Positions 1-9,950 of a stretch of DNA of 64,000 nt are shown in pieces. The DNA lies in assembly GCA_964524145.1 (NCBI GenBank), contig CAZGCA010000003.1:1-64000 (forward strand), in the 5' to 3' direction. The notes under the pieces are model-generated. The model had not been told where the DNA came from, did not search any database, and was given only the letters and a program-made list of their open reading frames with translations. The position numbers and the translations under genes are program-made. How positions within the stretch are numbered: the first letter of the stretch is position 1; each line of letters opens with the position of its first letter. Source of the stretch: CAZGCA01 sp964524145 (GTDB lineage Bacteria; Hydrogenedentota; CAZGCA01).

Positions 1-749
1 CGGTCTTCATGAAGGATCGCCATGTACTGGAATGCGCCGGTTCCCTCGAGCAATCGCTCAACAACTGCGGTCGCCTTGCGAACCGTCTCGATCCGCTCCG
101 GCGTCGCTTCCCCCACCACGCGTGCCGAGAGCGCCGGTCCAGGGAACGGGATGCGCTCGAACAGCTCGGCCGGAAGCCCCAACGTCTTGCCGACCTTCCT
201 CACGCCGTCCTTGCGAAGCTGAATGAGCGGCTCGATGATCTGGTAGCCGAAGGCTTCCTCCGGGTCAATCCCTATTTGTTCGAAGACATTGTGCTGCCGT
301 TTGATCCCTGCGGCGGTCTCGTCGACGTCGGTCAGAATCGTTCCCTGGAGAAGATATTTCGCGCCGCTCTCTTTGACCATGCGACCGAACACCCCTCTGT
401 AGAAGGTCTGGGTAATGGCCTCCCGTTTCTCTTCCGGGTCCGTGATTCCCTTGAGCGCTGCGAAAAACTCTTCGCGCGCGTCCACTATCTCGACCGTGAC
501 GCCGAGCTGTTCGAAGAAGCCGACCACCTGTTCGGGCTCTCCCTCGCGCATGAGGCCGTTTTCGATGAAGACGGTCTTCAGACGATTCCCCAGGGCTCGA
601 TGCGCGAGCATCGTGACCGCAGACGAATCGACGCCTCCTGACAACGCGTTGATCGCCGTTCCGTCCGCAACAGCGGTCTCGATCTCTTTGACCTGCTCGT
701 CAATGAACCGCTTGGCGTCCAGCTCCTGCGCAGTGATCTCTTCGACCAT
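1..749 (-). CDS. guaA: GMP synthase, ATP-pyrophosphatase subunit (3' end outside window)
   Basis: Amidates XMP to GMP in purine synthesis. The translated minus strand starts MVEEITAQELDAKRF and carries the PP-loop SGGVDSS near residues 41-47, followed by the GuaA signatures QGTILTD, IKRQHNV and IPFPGPALSARV. There is no class I glutaminase domain in front of the PP-loop, so this is the separate ATPase subunit or a variant that takes ammonia from a partner coded elsewhere. The start is set by AAGGAGG six bases before ATG. The gene runs off the left edge, so the dimerisation domain is incomplete here. Confidence 0.9.
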   Translation of the reverse strand, partial: MVEEITAQELDAKRFIDEQVKEIETAVADGTAINALSGGVDSSAVTMLAHRALGNRLKTVFIENGLMREGEPEQVVGFFEQLGVTVEIVDAREEFFAALKGITDPEEKREAITQTFYRGVFGRMVKESGAKYLLQGTILTDVDETAAGIKRQHNVFEQIGIDPEEAFGYQIIEPLIQLRKDGVRKVGKTLGLPAELFERIPFPGPALSARVVGEATPERIETVRKATAVVERLLEGTGAFQYMAILHED

Positions 750-890
750 GTACCGACCTCCTTCTTGGTAACCCTCTCGCACTTAGCAGACTAAGCGCGC
801 ACATCCCTGTCTCCTGCGCTGCAAACATCTGCAGCCCCATCACGTCTGACGCCCTCCGAGGAGGCGCGATTCTTGGCTATACTGTCCTGG

Positions 891-1421
891 TCACCAAGGC
901 AGTCCGCACAGGTCTATTGACTGTGGGTCCCATTGGTCACCCGGCCTGGGAAGTATCATCGTACAGTGCGGCCATACCGTCTTGCCTGACGGCTGGTCGA
1001 ACTGAACCGGACACTGAACCTGTTCCCACCGTTGCCGCGAATAGAACGGAACCAGGTCCGCGACGCAAAAAAGCAGTCCGAGTTGCGCTCCGACTGCTTC
1101 AAAGATCGTTTTTTCGGCCTCCTGCAATGCCAGTGTGGCGTACCCTTTGGCACGATGCTCGGGAAGTGTCACTACGGCTGCCACACCACCGATCTTTGTC
1201 GACTGGCCATCCACCAAACCCGTTCTGTCGATGATCTTCACGAGGCTGACGGGTTCCTCCTCTCTGTAAACCACGACTCTATACGCGCCCCCCTTTGTCC
1301 AGGTATAGTCCGATAGATACGGGATCTCTCCGCGCTTTTCCTGAGCCCATCGGAGAAGGGCGTCACGCTCCGCAGGATCAACGTACTCATTGAACCGATT
1401 GACTTTTGCGATCACTTTCAT
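891..1421 (-). CDS. GNAT-family N-acetyltransferase
   Basis: About 176 residues from MKVIAKVNRFNEYV. The acetyl-CoA loop of the GNAT fold is visible as PEHRAKGYATLAL near the middle, preceded by a beta-strand segment (GGVAAVVTLP). It also has the family's late aromatic segment (LVPFYSRQRWE). The open frame continues upstream to 1637, but those residues look like translated intergenic sequence, so the inner ATG is preferred. The substrate cannot be told. It follows the zinc-ribbon gene on the same strand by about 40 bases. Confidence 0.75.
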   Translation of the reverse strand: MKVIAKVNRFNEYVDPAERDALLRWAQEKRGEIPYLSDYTWTKGGAYRVVVYREEEPVSLVKIIDRTGLVDGQSTKIGGVAAVVTLPEHRAKGYATLALQEAEKTIFEAVGAQLGLLFCVADLVPFYSRQRWEQVQCPVQFDQPSGKTVWPHCTMILPRPGDQWDPQSIDLCGLPW

Positions 1422-1464
1422 CTGTTCACCAAGCCCCAGCGGTTGGCGGCTCAGCGGCACGCTG

Positions 1465-1797
1465 TTATGCCGCCGGCTGCAACCGCTTGTCAGGCAGCAT
1501 AGTCTGGCTGCCTCGCCCCAGTCCAAAACACTGTTCCACGGTCCTAATAGTCTCAGCGTCCGGGTGCCGACAAACGCACGTCTCTTCCACAACAATCCGC
1601 AACCTGCCACAACCCTGGCAACGCCCACAACAATCACAGATGGGGCTGCCGCACGTGCTGCATGTTGACTGATCGATTAGCTCGGTTTTTGTGACTCGAC
1701 GAGATCCGCAATGCGGGCACCTTCCGCAGACCGGACACGCGACAGCCGAGGATTTAAATACCCCCTTGAGACAACCCCCACAAGTTACCAATGCCAT
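1465..1797 (-). CDS. Small cysteine-rich zinc-ribbon protein
   Basis: About 110 residues from MALVTCGGC, with repeated CxxC pairs (CGGC, CPVCGRCPHCG, CSTCG, CDCCGRCQGCG), the pattern of tandem zinc ribbons. AGGGA lies roughly ten bases before the ATG. No catalytic domain is present and no family is recognised with certainty; a nucleic-acid or protein adaptor is the usual role of such modules. An upstream ATG at 1854 would add about 19 unconvincing residues. Confidence 0.5.
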   Translation of the reverse strand: MALVTCGGCLKGVFKSSAVACPVCGRCPHCGSRRVTKTELIDQSTCSTCGSPICDCCGRCQGCGRLRIVVEETCVCRHPDAETIRTVEQCFGLGRGSQTMLPDKRLQPAA

Positions 1798-2152
1798 CGA
1801 GCCAATCCCTATACGCGATCGGTTGATGTCCAAGCAACACAAATGACGCCACACCCTGTCACTCTGTCACCCTGACTACACTTACTATCGGGTACTTTAC
1901 CAGAAAAGGGCGGCGACGTCCAGTGCCGTCGCCGATCTGTGGAAATAGGTATGTGGGGGAAATTGACGGGAGACAAGAAGCACCACCCTCTTGCACGGCT
2001 ACGTGCACTACCTTCACCCAGCCGCTTACAGTCTTCCCGCAATTCCGTTCGCAACAGAAAACGCAAAACCCGTATGTGGAGCTGTTGGGCAGTGCCTCGG
2101 CATCACGACTTACTGTGGCATCCCGGGCCGCTACCCTATGGCACGAGTCCAG
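1798..2152. other. Intergenic stretch between zinc-ribbon and sulfatase genes
   Basis: No convincing gene. It holds a GC-rich hairpin at 1911-1934, described separately. On the minus strand TTGCTT, 18 bases and TATAGG precede the zinc-ribbon gene, a weak promoter candidate. Confidence 0.4.
1911..1934 (-). terminator. Putative intrinsic terminator
   Basis: Perfect 8-bp stem CGGCGACG/CGTCGCCG with an 8-nt loop. Read on the minus strand it is followed by CCCTTTTC, the layout of a factor-independent terminator. It would end transcripts coming from the sulfatase gene about 220 bases upstream. Confidence 0.5.
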
Positions 2153-3490
2153 CTATTCGCGCACCAGCGCCTTCATTAGGACCGCCGCCAATTGTTCGCG
2201 CGCACTCCGTGCTTCCTCGGACTGGGCGTCTTTCGAGATGGGTGACAGTTCCGAGGGGTCCCGGGTCATGTCAAAGAGCCGGCCGTCCCCGTAAAGTTTC
2301 CACAGTCGATTGCGAACCCACCGCAATCCCTGTTCGTGTTCGGCATACACCCACGCGCGTGTGCTGTCCACGCGCCCGCGCATCACCTCGACGAAACTCG
2401 TTCCATCGAGAGATACGTCCCGTGGCAGAGACGCCGCTGCCAACTCAGCGAAGGTGGGGAAGAAGTCACTGAGGTCAACGAGCCCATCTACCACCCGGCC
2501 TGCTGGAACAACACCCGGCCAGTTGACAATCAACGGCACGCGTGTACCCCCGTCTGTCAGATCCCCTTTGCCGCCAGGAATGACGCGATCACCCAAACGG
2601 GAAAAGACCGGCTCCCGAAGGAATCTGCCGTCGCGTGCGGACACTATAGTTGCTTTCGGCGTACCGTTGTCCGTCACGTATAGGATTAGCGTATTCTCTC
2701 GTAGCCCGATGCGTTCAAGTGCCTGGACAAGCCTCCCCACACGAACGTCCATCGCCACCACCATTTCGGCATAGGTTTCGTACCGGTCCTCAGGACCATA
2801 TGGGACTGGTGCGTCCAAGTCGTCTGTGACATCGTGGCAAAGCGCCATCGAGTAAAATGCGAAGAAAGGGCCGTCCCGGTTTCGCGACATGAAATCAACC
2901 AGGAATTCGCAATAGACGTCCGGGCCGTAACGGTCTACCACATCCGCGCGGACTTGGCCGTTCTGCAAAATCAGTGGCGCGTGGTACCGTGGTCCTTCGT
3001 GCCAACCGAAGAGGCAGTATTCGTCGAAACCGAGTCGGCTTGGATGCCCCGGGTCGTCCCTGAGCAATGTAAGTTGCCATTTTCCGGCCACAGCCGTCGC
3101 GTATCCAGCTTGTTTGAGCGCGTGCGCCACGGTTCTGCTTTCCTCCGCCTTTGGAAAGGTGCCCCACTTGGGATTGCCGAGGCGGAACGGGTAGCGACCT
3201 GTTAGCAATGTCAGCCGGCTTGGATGGCAGACAGGCATGGCGTACACATGACGGAATCGCACCCCCCCGGCAGCAAGGGCATCCAAGTTTGGGGTGTTAT
3301 ACGAAGTGCCGCCATAGCACCCGAGCACTTCCTGACCCACGTCGTCGGCGAATATGAGCAGGATGTTCGGCCGGTTTTCCTGAGCCGGGGTTACTCCGCC
3401 CCATGCATAGTACGGCACTGCTGCGAAGGTAGCTCCCGAAACCGCGTAGCTCATGAACTCGCGTCGGGAAAAGGTAGCGCGCTCCATCAT
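2153..3490 (-). CDS. Tat-exported formylglycine sulfatase (S1 family)
   Basis: 445 residues. A twin-arginine leader (FSRREFMSYA, then a hydrophobic stretch ending near residue 35) marks export. The mature part opens with RPNILLIFADDVG, containing the metal-binding acidic pair. CHPSR near residue 88 is the C-x-P-S-R sulfatase motif whose Cys must be converted to formylglycine, so an anaerobic sulfatase-maturing enzyme is expected elsewhere. TDNGTPKAT and GGKGDLTDGG match later metal and substrate loops of the family. The likely substrate is a sulfated polysaccharide. It is transcribed divergently from the RHS gene. Confidence 0.95.
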   Translation of the reverse strand: MMERATFSRREFMSYAVSGATFAAVPYYAWGGVTPAQENRPNILLIFADDVGQEVLGCYGGTSYNTPNLDALAAGGVRFRHVYAMPVCHPSRLTLLTGRYPFRLGNPKWGTFPKAEESRTVAHALKQAGYATAVAGKWQLTLLRDDPGHPSRLGFDEYCLFGWHEGPRYHAPLILQNGQVRADVVDRYGPDVYCEFLVDFMSRNRDGPFFAFYSMALCHDVTDDLDAPVPYGPEDRYETYAEMVVAMDVRVGRLVQALERIGLRENTLILYVTDNGTPKATIVSARDGRFLREPVFSRLGDRVIPGGKGDLTDGGTRVPLIVNWPGVVPAGRVVDGLVDLSDFFPTFAELAAASLPRDVSLDGTSFVEVMRGRVDSTRAWVYAEHEQGLRWVRNRLWKLYGDGRLFDMTRDPSELSPISKDAQSEEARSAREQLAAVLMKALVRE

Positions 3491-3794
3491 GTCACCATTC
3501 GCCGCCGTGCCGGCGTCTCAGCCTGAGGCTTCCTTCGTGCTCTGAGTATCGCCTCCCTTCTCCAAAGTATACATCATCGGGCGTGACGTTGCCCAGCGCT
3601 TCATGATATTGCTCAAAGCTGGTGAAGCAGGCGTTGCGATACAGGCTGGCTTTGCTTGATGCAAGCAAGTCCGGGATTCATGTCTATTGCGTTTCCAGGA
3701 GGGATCTGTTTGTTGACCGTGCGCAGTGCTCGTGCTATCATGCTTACTATTGATGACGGACAACGTGATTAGTCGTTGAAAGGAGTGATGAGCG
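3491..3794. other. Divergent intergenic region between sulfatase and RHS gene
   Basis: No gene seen. It contains the RHS promoter at 3713-3741 and AAAGGAG just before the RHS ATG. On the minus strand a TATACT box lies about 80 bases upstream of the sulfatase with only a poor -35, so the sulfatase promoter is uncertain. Confidence 0.5.
3713..3741 (+). promoter_or_regulatory. Sigma-70-type promoter of the RHS gene
   Basis: TTGACC at 3713-3718 and TATCAT at 3736-3741 are separated by exactly 17 bases, about 55 bases upstream of the RHS start codon. Confidence 0.65.
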
Positions 3795-6700
3795 ATGAAA
3801 CACACACCTGCCCTCATCGTGTTATTGTGTTGTTTGGCCTTCGTGATCGTCTCAGCAGGCAGGTTTGCTGCACAGGTAACGGGCGACGTGAATGGGGACG
3901 GTTCTGTCAACGCGCTTGACGTGCAGCTCACTATCAACGGGGCGCTGGGCATGGATATCGGCGGACGTGACGCCGACATCAATGACGACGGCTCAGTGAA
4001 CGCGCTTGACGTCCAGTTGTGCATCAACGCGGCGCTCGGGATCACGAACGGTAATGGAGGTAATGGCGAGTTGCCTCCCGATCCGGTAGAGGTTGCTTCA
4101 GAGATAGATCCCACAATTCCAACCGCGTTCGCAGGTGCCACCGAGTTCATCTACACAGGGGACGATCCCATCCAGACCGATGTCGCCCCCGAGACTATCG
4201 AAGCCAAACGTGTGGCGGTACTGCGCGGCAAGGTGACGACGCGTGACGGGGAACCGTTGCCGGGCGTCGAGGTAACCATTCTCGGCCATCCGGAGTTCGG
4301 CCGGACGTTGACGCGTGAGGACGGGATGTTCGACATTGCGGTGAATGGAGGCGGGCTGCTTACGGTCAACTACGCCGAGGAGGAGCACCTCTCTGCTCAA
4401 CGCCAGATAGACGTGCCGTGGCGGGATTACGCCTGGTTGCCGGACGTGGTGATGATACCGGTCGATCCCGTAGTGACCGAGATTGATCTGACAGCCTCCG
4501 ATCCCATTCAGGTGGCACAGGGAAGCGTGGTGACCGACGATGACGGCACCCGCCAGGCAACCCTGCTCTTTCCGCAGGGCACAAGCGCAGAACTGGTGAT
4601 GCCTGACGGAAGCACCCAGCCGCTGACGACGTTTAACATACGTGCGACAGAGTACACCGTCGGCGACACCGGCCCGGACGCCATGCCTGCCATACTGCCG
4701 CCTACGAGCAGGTACACGTACTGCGTGGAAGTGACCGCGGACGAAGCAATCGATGCAGGCGCCACCGATGTTGCGTTCGACCAACCGGTATACTTCCATG
4801 TGGAGAATTTCATAGGTTTCCCCGTGGGATCCGCCGTGCCGGTCGGCTACTACGACAGACAGACGGCACAATGGATCGCCTCGAAAAACGGTCTTGTCAT
4901 CAAGATCGTGAGTATCAACGGCGGGCTGGCCGAACTTGACACGGACGGCGATGACGTCGCGGACGACGTGGCAGCTTTGGATGCGCTCAACATCACTGAG
5001 GCCGAGCGTCAAGAACTGGCGGCGCTTTACGACGCCGGCCAGACGTTGTGGCGTGCGCCGATCACACACTTCACCCCGTGGGACTGCAACTGGCCCGGCG
5101 GCCCTCCGGGCGGTGCAGGTGGAGCCGGCGGGAGCGGCGGCGGCGGCGATCGAAGACGTCGTCGCCTGGGCGAAGACGACCCCTGCGCTGACGAGAATCG
5201 ATGTGTAATAGAGTTTCAGGGGCAGGTTCTGGGAGAGGGCGTTCCTCTTGCCGGTGTTCCGTATGCACTCAACTACAGGAGTGATCGGTGTCCCGGCCGG
5301 CGTGCAGCTTACGAGATGGAGATTGTTCTGTGTGGCGACACGATGCCCGAGCCCCTCAAACGGATCGAGCTTGAAGTGCTTGTCGCCGGTCGGCGGTTTC
5401 AGGAGACGTTCCCCGCCGAGACCAATCAGACCCACCTCTTTACCTGGGACGGATATGACGCATATGGACGTCTCTTGCAAGGTGAACAGCCGCTCACCTT
5501 CCGAATCGGGTACGTCTACGACGCTGTCTACTATCCCGCTGGGGGATTTGAGGAGAGTTTTGCGAGGTTCACCGACGAGGGTATTGAGTTTGAAGGCAGC
5601 CAAGCTCGTGAGGAGGTCACGCTCTGGCAGGAGTGGGAGGATTCGGTCGGTGTGTGGGATTCGCGTGCACAGGGGATGGGCGGCTGGACCCTCGACGTAC
5701 ATCATAGCTACAGTCCCGCAAGCCGAACGCTTTATATGGGAGACGGTAGGCGGCGTAGCGGTGAGGGGCTGGCGTCGGTAGTCACGACGGTGGCCTGCGG
5801 GGGCACGCTTCACCTGGATGAAGACCTCATTGGCGGCGTGCCGGCAACGGAAGCTTTGCTGTATCCTTACCACGTGACCGCGGCTCCGGACGGCAGCTAC
5901 TACTTCGCAACGCTCACCCGGATATTCCATGTCGATACGGACGGCATGCTCGCCCTCGTGGCAGGGCAGAAGTGGCCGGACGGGTTCGAGGGCGATGGCG
6001 CTCCGGCTATCGAGGCTGTCTTCAATGGGATTCATGGGATTGATCTGGCACCCGATGGAAGCTTATATGTCGCGGACATAAGGAATCACCGCGTCCGCCG
6101 CATCGGCCCGGACGGGATTATCAACACTGTGGCGGGGAACGGTACCGCAGGCAACAGCGGGGACGGCGGTCCTGCCACCGAGGCCGAGCTTTATTCTCCG
6201 ACCGGCGTTGCGGCGGCGCCGGATGGCGGGTTCTATATCGCCCAAGGAATCTATCCCAGAGTTCGCCATGTTTCCCCGGACGGCATCATCACCACCGTGG
6301 CGGGCGGGGATATCCCGTGGGGAACGATCATCGAAGGCGGGCTGGCGACTGAGAACTACGTGGATCCGACTGGTGTGAAGATAGGACCTGATGGAAGCAT
6401 ATACATTCTGACCGACAACCGCATTCGCCGGGTTACACCGGATGGGATTATCAATACGGTTGTGGGAACCGGGACTCCGGGATTCAGCGGCGACGGCGGG
6501 CCAGCCACGGAAGCTACCTTCCAGACTGACATCGGCGGAGTGGATCTTGACATCGGCCCTGACGGGAGCATTTACCTCCCGGACAGTCGGAATGACCGTG
6601 TTCGTTTGGTGGGTCCTGACGGCATAATCAACACGATTGCAGGGAACGGCGACACAGCGTATTCGGACATTCGCGAAAACGAACGTGCAACGGGGACCGA

Positions 6701-9700
6701 GCTCAATAGCCCACGTGGCGCCGCCCTTGGCCCGGACGGCACCGTATATGTCGCATGCGACAGACGGATCCGCACGATAGCTCCGGCAGCTCCAGGCGTT
6801 TCGGCTGGCGATCTGCTGGTCCCTTCTCCGGACGGCGGCGAGGTTTTCGTGTTCAATCCTAATGGCAAGCATCTGAGCACGGTCGATTCGATCACAGGCG
6901 CTGTCCAATACGAGTTCGCGTACGACGGCGCGGGTTATCTGGTGTCGATCACGGACGGAGACGCCAACGTGACAACGCTCGAACGTGACGACGATGGCGA
7001 CCTCACGGCAATCGTCGGACCGTACGGACAACGGAACGAGATCGTACTGGACGACGAAAGCTATCTCGCGTCGATGACGGCCACCGCCGGGGCGTCCTGG
7101 ACCATGGCCCATAGCGAAAACGGGTTGTTGGCTTCGTTCACCGATCCCAACGGTGCCACTCAGTCCTTCACGTACGGCGACGACGGCAGGCTGACAAGGG
7201 ACGATGACCCGGCGGGCGGATTCATCACGCTGACAAGGACGGAATTCGATGACGGGTTCGAAGTGTCGTCTGTTACCGCAGAGGGTCGGACCGGGACGTT
7301 CGGTGTCGAGATCCTGCCCGACGGAATTGTCCGGCGCGTCACCACCTCTTGTGACGGTACCGAGAACTCTATGGAGGTCGGTACTGACGGCGTGAGAGAA
7401 GTCGTCTCTGCTGACGGAACGGCCAGCACACTGCAGCTAGGGCCGGACCCGCGGTTCGGCATGATGGTGCCGCTGGTGCAATCCTACACTGAGACCACAC
7501 CCGGCGGGCTCATCCTGAGCTATTCACAGAACCGCACGGCAACCTTCGACGAGGACGTCAATGTGCTTAAGCCGTTATCGGTCGACACTACGCACACACT
7601 CAACGGGCAGGTGTTTATGACACGCTACTCAGCCGGAGATCTGACCGTGACACGGACTACGCCGGAAGGACGTCAAGCCGTGACGGTGTTGGACGAGCGA
7701 GGCCGGCCCATCGAGTATCGGTTTGGCACTCTCGCACCGGTGTACCCGGCTTATGACGGGTACGGCCGCCTATGGCAGATCACGCAAGGGTCGGGAGACC
7801 GGGCGCGCACCTTCACTATCTCCTACGACGGGCACGGATTTGCCGAGAGTGTGACTGACCCCATCGGGCGCACGCACAATTATATCCTCGACCAGGTCGG
7901 CCGCATAACAAGTGTCACGGACCCGGGAGGTGCTATAACCCAGATGAGTTACGACAGCCGAGGCAACCTCGTGTCGTTGGCGCCGCCGGGCAGGCCCGTC
8001 CACAGTTTCCTGTACAATGCGGTGAACCGCCTTATCGCGCACGATCCGCCGGACGTGACCGGCAGCACGGATCCGTTGTCCATGCTCTACAATCTCGACC
8101 ATCAGATGACCTCGATCACGCGTGCCGACGGACGCACGGTGGCGTTTGGCTATGCTTCGTGCGGACGGCTCGAGACCGCGACGATTGCTCGGGGCGACAT
8201 TCAGTACGAGTACGACCCGGTTTCCGGCAATCTCGACCATGTAGTGGATCCGGATGGCGAACTCACGTTTGGCTATGACGGCAGTCTGATGACCAGCATG
8301 ATTTGGACAGGAACCGTTGCCGGACAGGTGGCTCAGACTTATGACGAGCACTTCCGGGTAGCTTCCCGATCCGTGAACGGTGCCGATGCGGCGGGCTTTG
8401 TCTACGACAATGACGGGCTGCTGGTGCAGGCAGGTGACCTTGCCATCACGCCGGATGCCCATACTGGTCTGATCACGAGCTCCACGCTGGGAGACGTCGC
8501 CGACACGCGGGTATATGACGAGTTCGGGGACGTCGCGAGCTACAGTTACTCTTTCGGGGCGGAAGAGCAACTGTCGATTTGGTACACCCGAGACAAATTG
8601 GGACGTATCACACAGAAAGACGAAACTCAGGGGACGACCACGGATACGTACACATATACATACGATCTGAACGGTCGGCTCAGTGATGTCGCGAAGAATG
8701 GGACCGGGGTCGCCGCGTACACATACGATCCTAACGGTAACAGTCTAACCTATACAGGTTCGGTTTCAGCGACGTACGATGACCAGGATCGGCTCCTGTC
8801 GTATGGCACCATAGCTTACACGTATCGGGGTGACGGATCCTTGAGCAGCAGAACGGACGGTTCGGAAACGACACTATATGAATACGATGAACTCGGTAGT
8901 CTCGTGTCGGTCACGTTGCCGGACGGTACTGAAATCGAATACCTGATCGACGGTCGTAATCGTCGAATCGGTAAACGAGTGGATGGCTCTCTCGTGCAAG
9001 GATTCCTTTACAAAGATATGCTTAATCCAGTCGCCGAACTTGATGGCAGTGGCACGGTCGTGAGCAGGTTTGTGTATGGGACCAGACCACATGTTCCGGA
9101 CTACATGACACGCGACGGCAGCACGTACAGGATTATCTCCGATAACGTTGGCAGCCCCAGGTTCGTGGTGGACGCGGCTACCGGGACAGTGATTCAAAGC
9201 ATGTCCTACGACGCGTTCGGAAGAGTCCTCGATGACACCAATCCGGGATTCCAGCCGTTCGGATTCGCAGGCGGACTCTATGATCCTGACACCGGCTTGA
9301 TCCGATTCGGCGCCCGCGACTACGACCCTGAAGTGGGCCGGTGGACTGCGCCGGACCCGATGCTCTTCGGAGGCGGCAGCATGAATCTGTACGCTTACGC
9401 AAACAACGATCCCGTCAACAGAACCGACCCGAGCGGCCTGGACGACAGCGATTGCGACAAACCGCAGGATGACTGCAATGGACGGACGAGGGAACGGCAC
9501 GAGTCTGAGGGACGAAGGCTGAGCTGGCGCCGGTCCAGGTTCGAGACCAGCATTCCCAGTTGGCTTGATTCCGTGGTGGGTCTTGGCGGTGCGGTTTCGG
9601 GCGCTGTCGTCTTCATGGAGGGTGTTGCCGCGCAGGCGTTGGCGGGTGCCAGCTCAGCGCTTGGCTTGGCGGCATATCCGATCGCGTTCGAAGGCGCGAG

Positions 9701-9821
9701 ACAGACCGCCGACGATTTGGCTGAAACCCTTGTGGACGAGCGGGTCGAGCGGGACATGGAACAGCTCGACGAGATTCAGCGGGAAATCAACCGGACGACA
9801 CGTGAACGAGATTGCCCCTAA
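3795..9821 (+). CDS. Giant secreted RHS/YD-repeat protein with dockerin and NHL repeats
   Basis: 2008 residues. A signal peptide (about residues 1-27) is followed by a type I dockerin at about 30-80, seen as two Ca-binding repeats (GDVNGDGSVNALDVQL and ADINDDGSVNALDVQL). A carboxypeptidase-regulatory-like beta domain follows at about 140-190 (LRGKVTTRDGEPLPGVEVTI), then a Gly-rich linker near 435. NHL beta-propeller repeats occupy about 670-1000, with recurrent SxDGIINTVAGNG phrases. YD repeats run from about 1020 to 1820. The RHS core signature GLYDPDTGLIRFGARDYDPE lies near 1830, followed by NLYAYANNDPVNRTDPSGL. About 125 C-terminal residues after the core are unlike known toxins to my eye: charged, then a small-residue hydrophobic segment. 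In RHS proteins this tail is the variable, often toxic, cargo. Promoter and AAAGGAG support the start. Confidence 0.93.
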   Translation: MKHTPALIVLLCCLAFVIVSAGRFAAQVTGDVNGDGSVNALDVQLTINGALGMDIGGRDADINDDGSVNALDVQLCINAALGITNGNGGNGELPPDPVEVASEIDPTIPTAFAGATEFIYTGDDPIQTDVAPETIEAKRVAVLRGKVTTRDGEPLPGVEVTILGHPEFGRTLTREDGMFDIAVNGGGLLTVNYAEEEHLSAQRQIDVPWRDYAWLPDVVMIPVDPVVTEIDLTASDPIQVAQGSVVTDDDGTRQATLLFPQGTSAELVMPDGSTQPLTTFNIRATEYTVGDTGPDAMPAILPPTSRYTYCVEVTADEAIDAGATDVAFDQPVYFHVENFIGFPVGSAVPVGYYDRQTAQWIASKNGLVIKIVSINGGLAELDTDGDDVADDVAALDALNITEAERQELAALYDAGQTLWRAPITHFTPWDCNWPGGPPGGAGGAGGSGGGGDRRRRRLGEDDPCADENRCVIEFQGQVLGEGVPLAGVPYALNYRSDRCPGRRAAYEMEIVLCGDTMPEPLKRIELEVLVAGRRFQETFPAETNQTHLFTWDGYDAYGRLLQGEQPLTFRIGYVYDAVYYPAGGFEESFARFTDEGIEFEGSQAREEVTLWQEWEDSVGVWDSRAQGMGGWTLDVHHSYSPASRTLYMGDGRRRSGEGLASVVTTVACGGTLHLDEDLIGGVPATEALLYPYHVTAAPDGSYYFATLTRIFHVDTDGMLALVAGQKWPDGFEGDGAPAIEAVFNGIHGIDLAPDGSLYVADIRNHRVRRIGPDGIINTVAGNGTAGNSGDGGPATEAELYSPTGVAAAPDGGFYIAQGIYPRVRHVSPDGIITTVAGGDIPWGTIIEGGLATENYVDPTGVKIGPDGSIYILTDNRIRRVTPDGIINTVVGTGTPGFSGDGGPATEATFQTDIGGVDLDIGPDGSIYLPDSRNDRVRLVGPDGIINTIAGNGDTAYSDIRENERATGTELNSPRGAALGPDGTVYVACDRRIRTIAPAAPGVSAGDLLVPSPDGGEVFVFNPNGKHLSTVDSITGAVQYEFAYDGAGYLVSITDGDANVTTLERDDDGDLTAIVGPYGQRNEIVLDDESYLASMTATAGASWTMAHSENGLLASFTDPNGATQSFTYGDDGRLTRDDDPAGGFITLTRTEFDDGFEVSSVTAEGRTGTFGVEILPDGIVRRVTTSCDGTENSMEVGTDGVREVVSADGTASTLQLGPDPRFGMMVPLVQSYTETTPGGLILSYSQNRTATFDEDVNVLKPLSVDTTHTLNGQVFMTRYSAGDLTVTRTTPEGRQAVTVLDERGRPIEYRFGTLAPVYPAYDGYGRLWQITQGSGDRARTFTISYDGHGFAESVTDPIGRTHNYILDQVGRITSVTDPGGAITQMSYDSRGNLVSLAPPGRPVHSFLYNAVNRLIAHDPPDVTGSTDPLSMLYNLDHQMTSITRADGRTVAFGYASCGRLETATIARGDIQYEYDPVSGNLDHVVDPDGELTFGYDGSLMTSMIWTGTVAGQVAQTYDEHFRVASRSVNGADAAGFVYDNDGLLVQAGDLAITPDAHTGLITSSTLGDVADTRVYDEFGDVASYSYSFGAEEQLSIWYTRDKLGRITQKDETQGTTTDTYTYTYDLNGRLSDVAKNGTGVAAYTYDPNGNSLTYTGSVSATYDDQDRLLSYGTIAYTYRGDGSLSSRTDGSETTLYEYDELGSLVSVTLPDGTEIEYLIDGRNRRIGKRVDGSLVQGFLYKDMLNPVAELDGSGTVVSRFVYGTRPHVPDYMTRDGSTYRIISDNVGSPRFVVDAATGTVIQSMSYDAFGRVLDDTNPGFQPFGFAGGLYDPDTGLIRFGARDYDPEVGRWTAPDPMLFGGGSMNLYAYANNDPVNRTDPSGLDDSDCDKPQDDCNGRTRERHESEGRRLSWRRSRFETSIPSWLDSVVGLGGAVSGAVVFMEGVAAQALAGASSALGLAAYPIAFEGARQTADDLAETLVDERVERDMEQLDEIQREINRTTRERDCP

Positions 9822-9909
9822 TCCGATTCGGCGTGAGGGACGCCTATGGCTCAATGACTGTCCGGTGAAAAAGCTCGATGAGTTGCGTCCCTGCCGCGAC
9901 CTTCCGTAA
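9802..9909 (+). CDS. Possible 35-residue ORF overlapping the RHS 3' end
   Basis: A GTG inside the last RHS codons opens a frame reading VNEIAPNPIRREGRLWLNDC and onward to TAA at 9907. RHS cargo genes are often followed at once by an immunity gene, which makes a coupled start worth noting. The product is very short and has no clear ribosome site. It could equally be an old extension of the RHS tail in another frame. Confidence 0.2.
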   Translation: MNEIAPNPIRREGRLWLNDCPVKKLDELRPCRDLP

Positions 9910-9950
9910 CGGTCACTCGGTATGCGTTCGTTGAGCAAGGGTAATCCCGA

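Noticed and set aside
4098..6035. 645-codon minus-strand open frame opposite the RHS gene
   Set aside because: It lies fully opposite a protein with clear domains, has no recognisable motif and shows the Arg/His/Val-rich make-up of a shadow frame.
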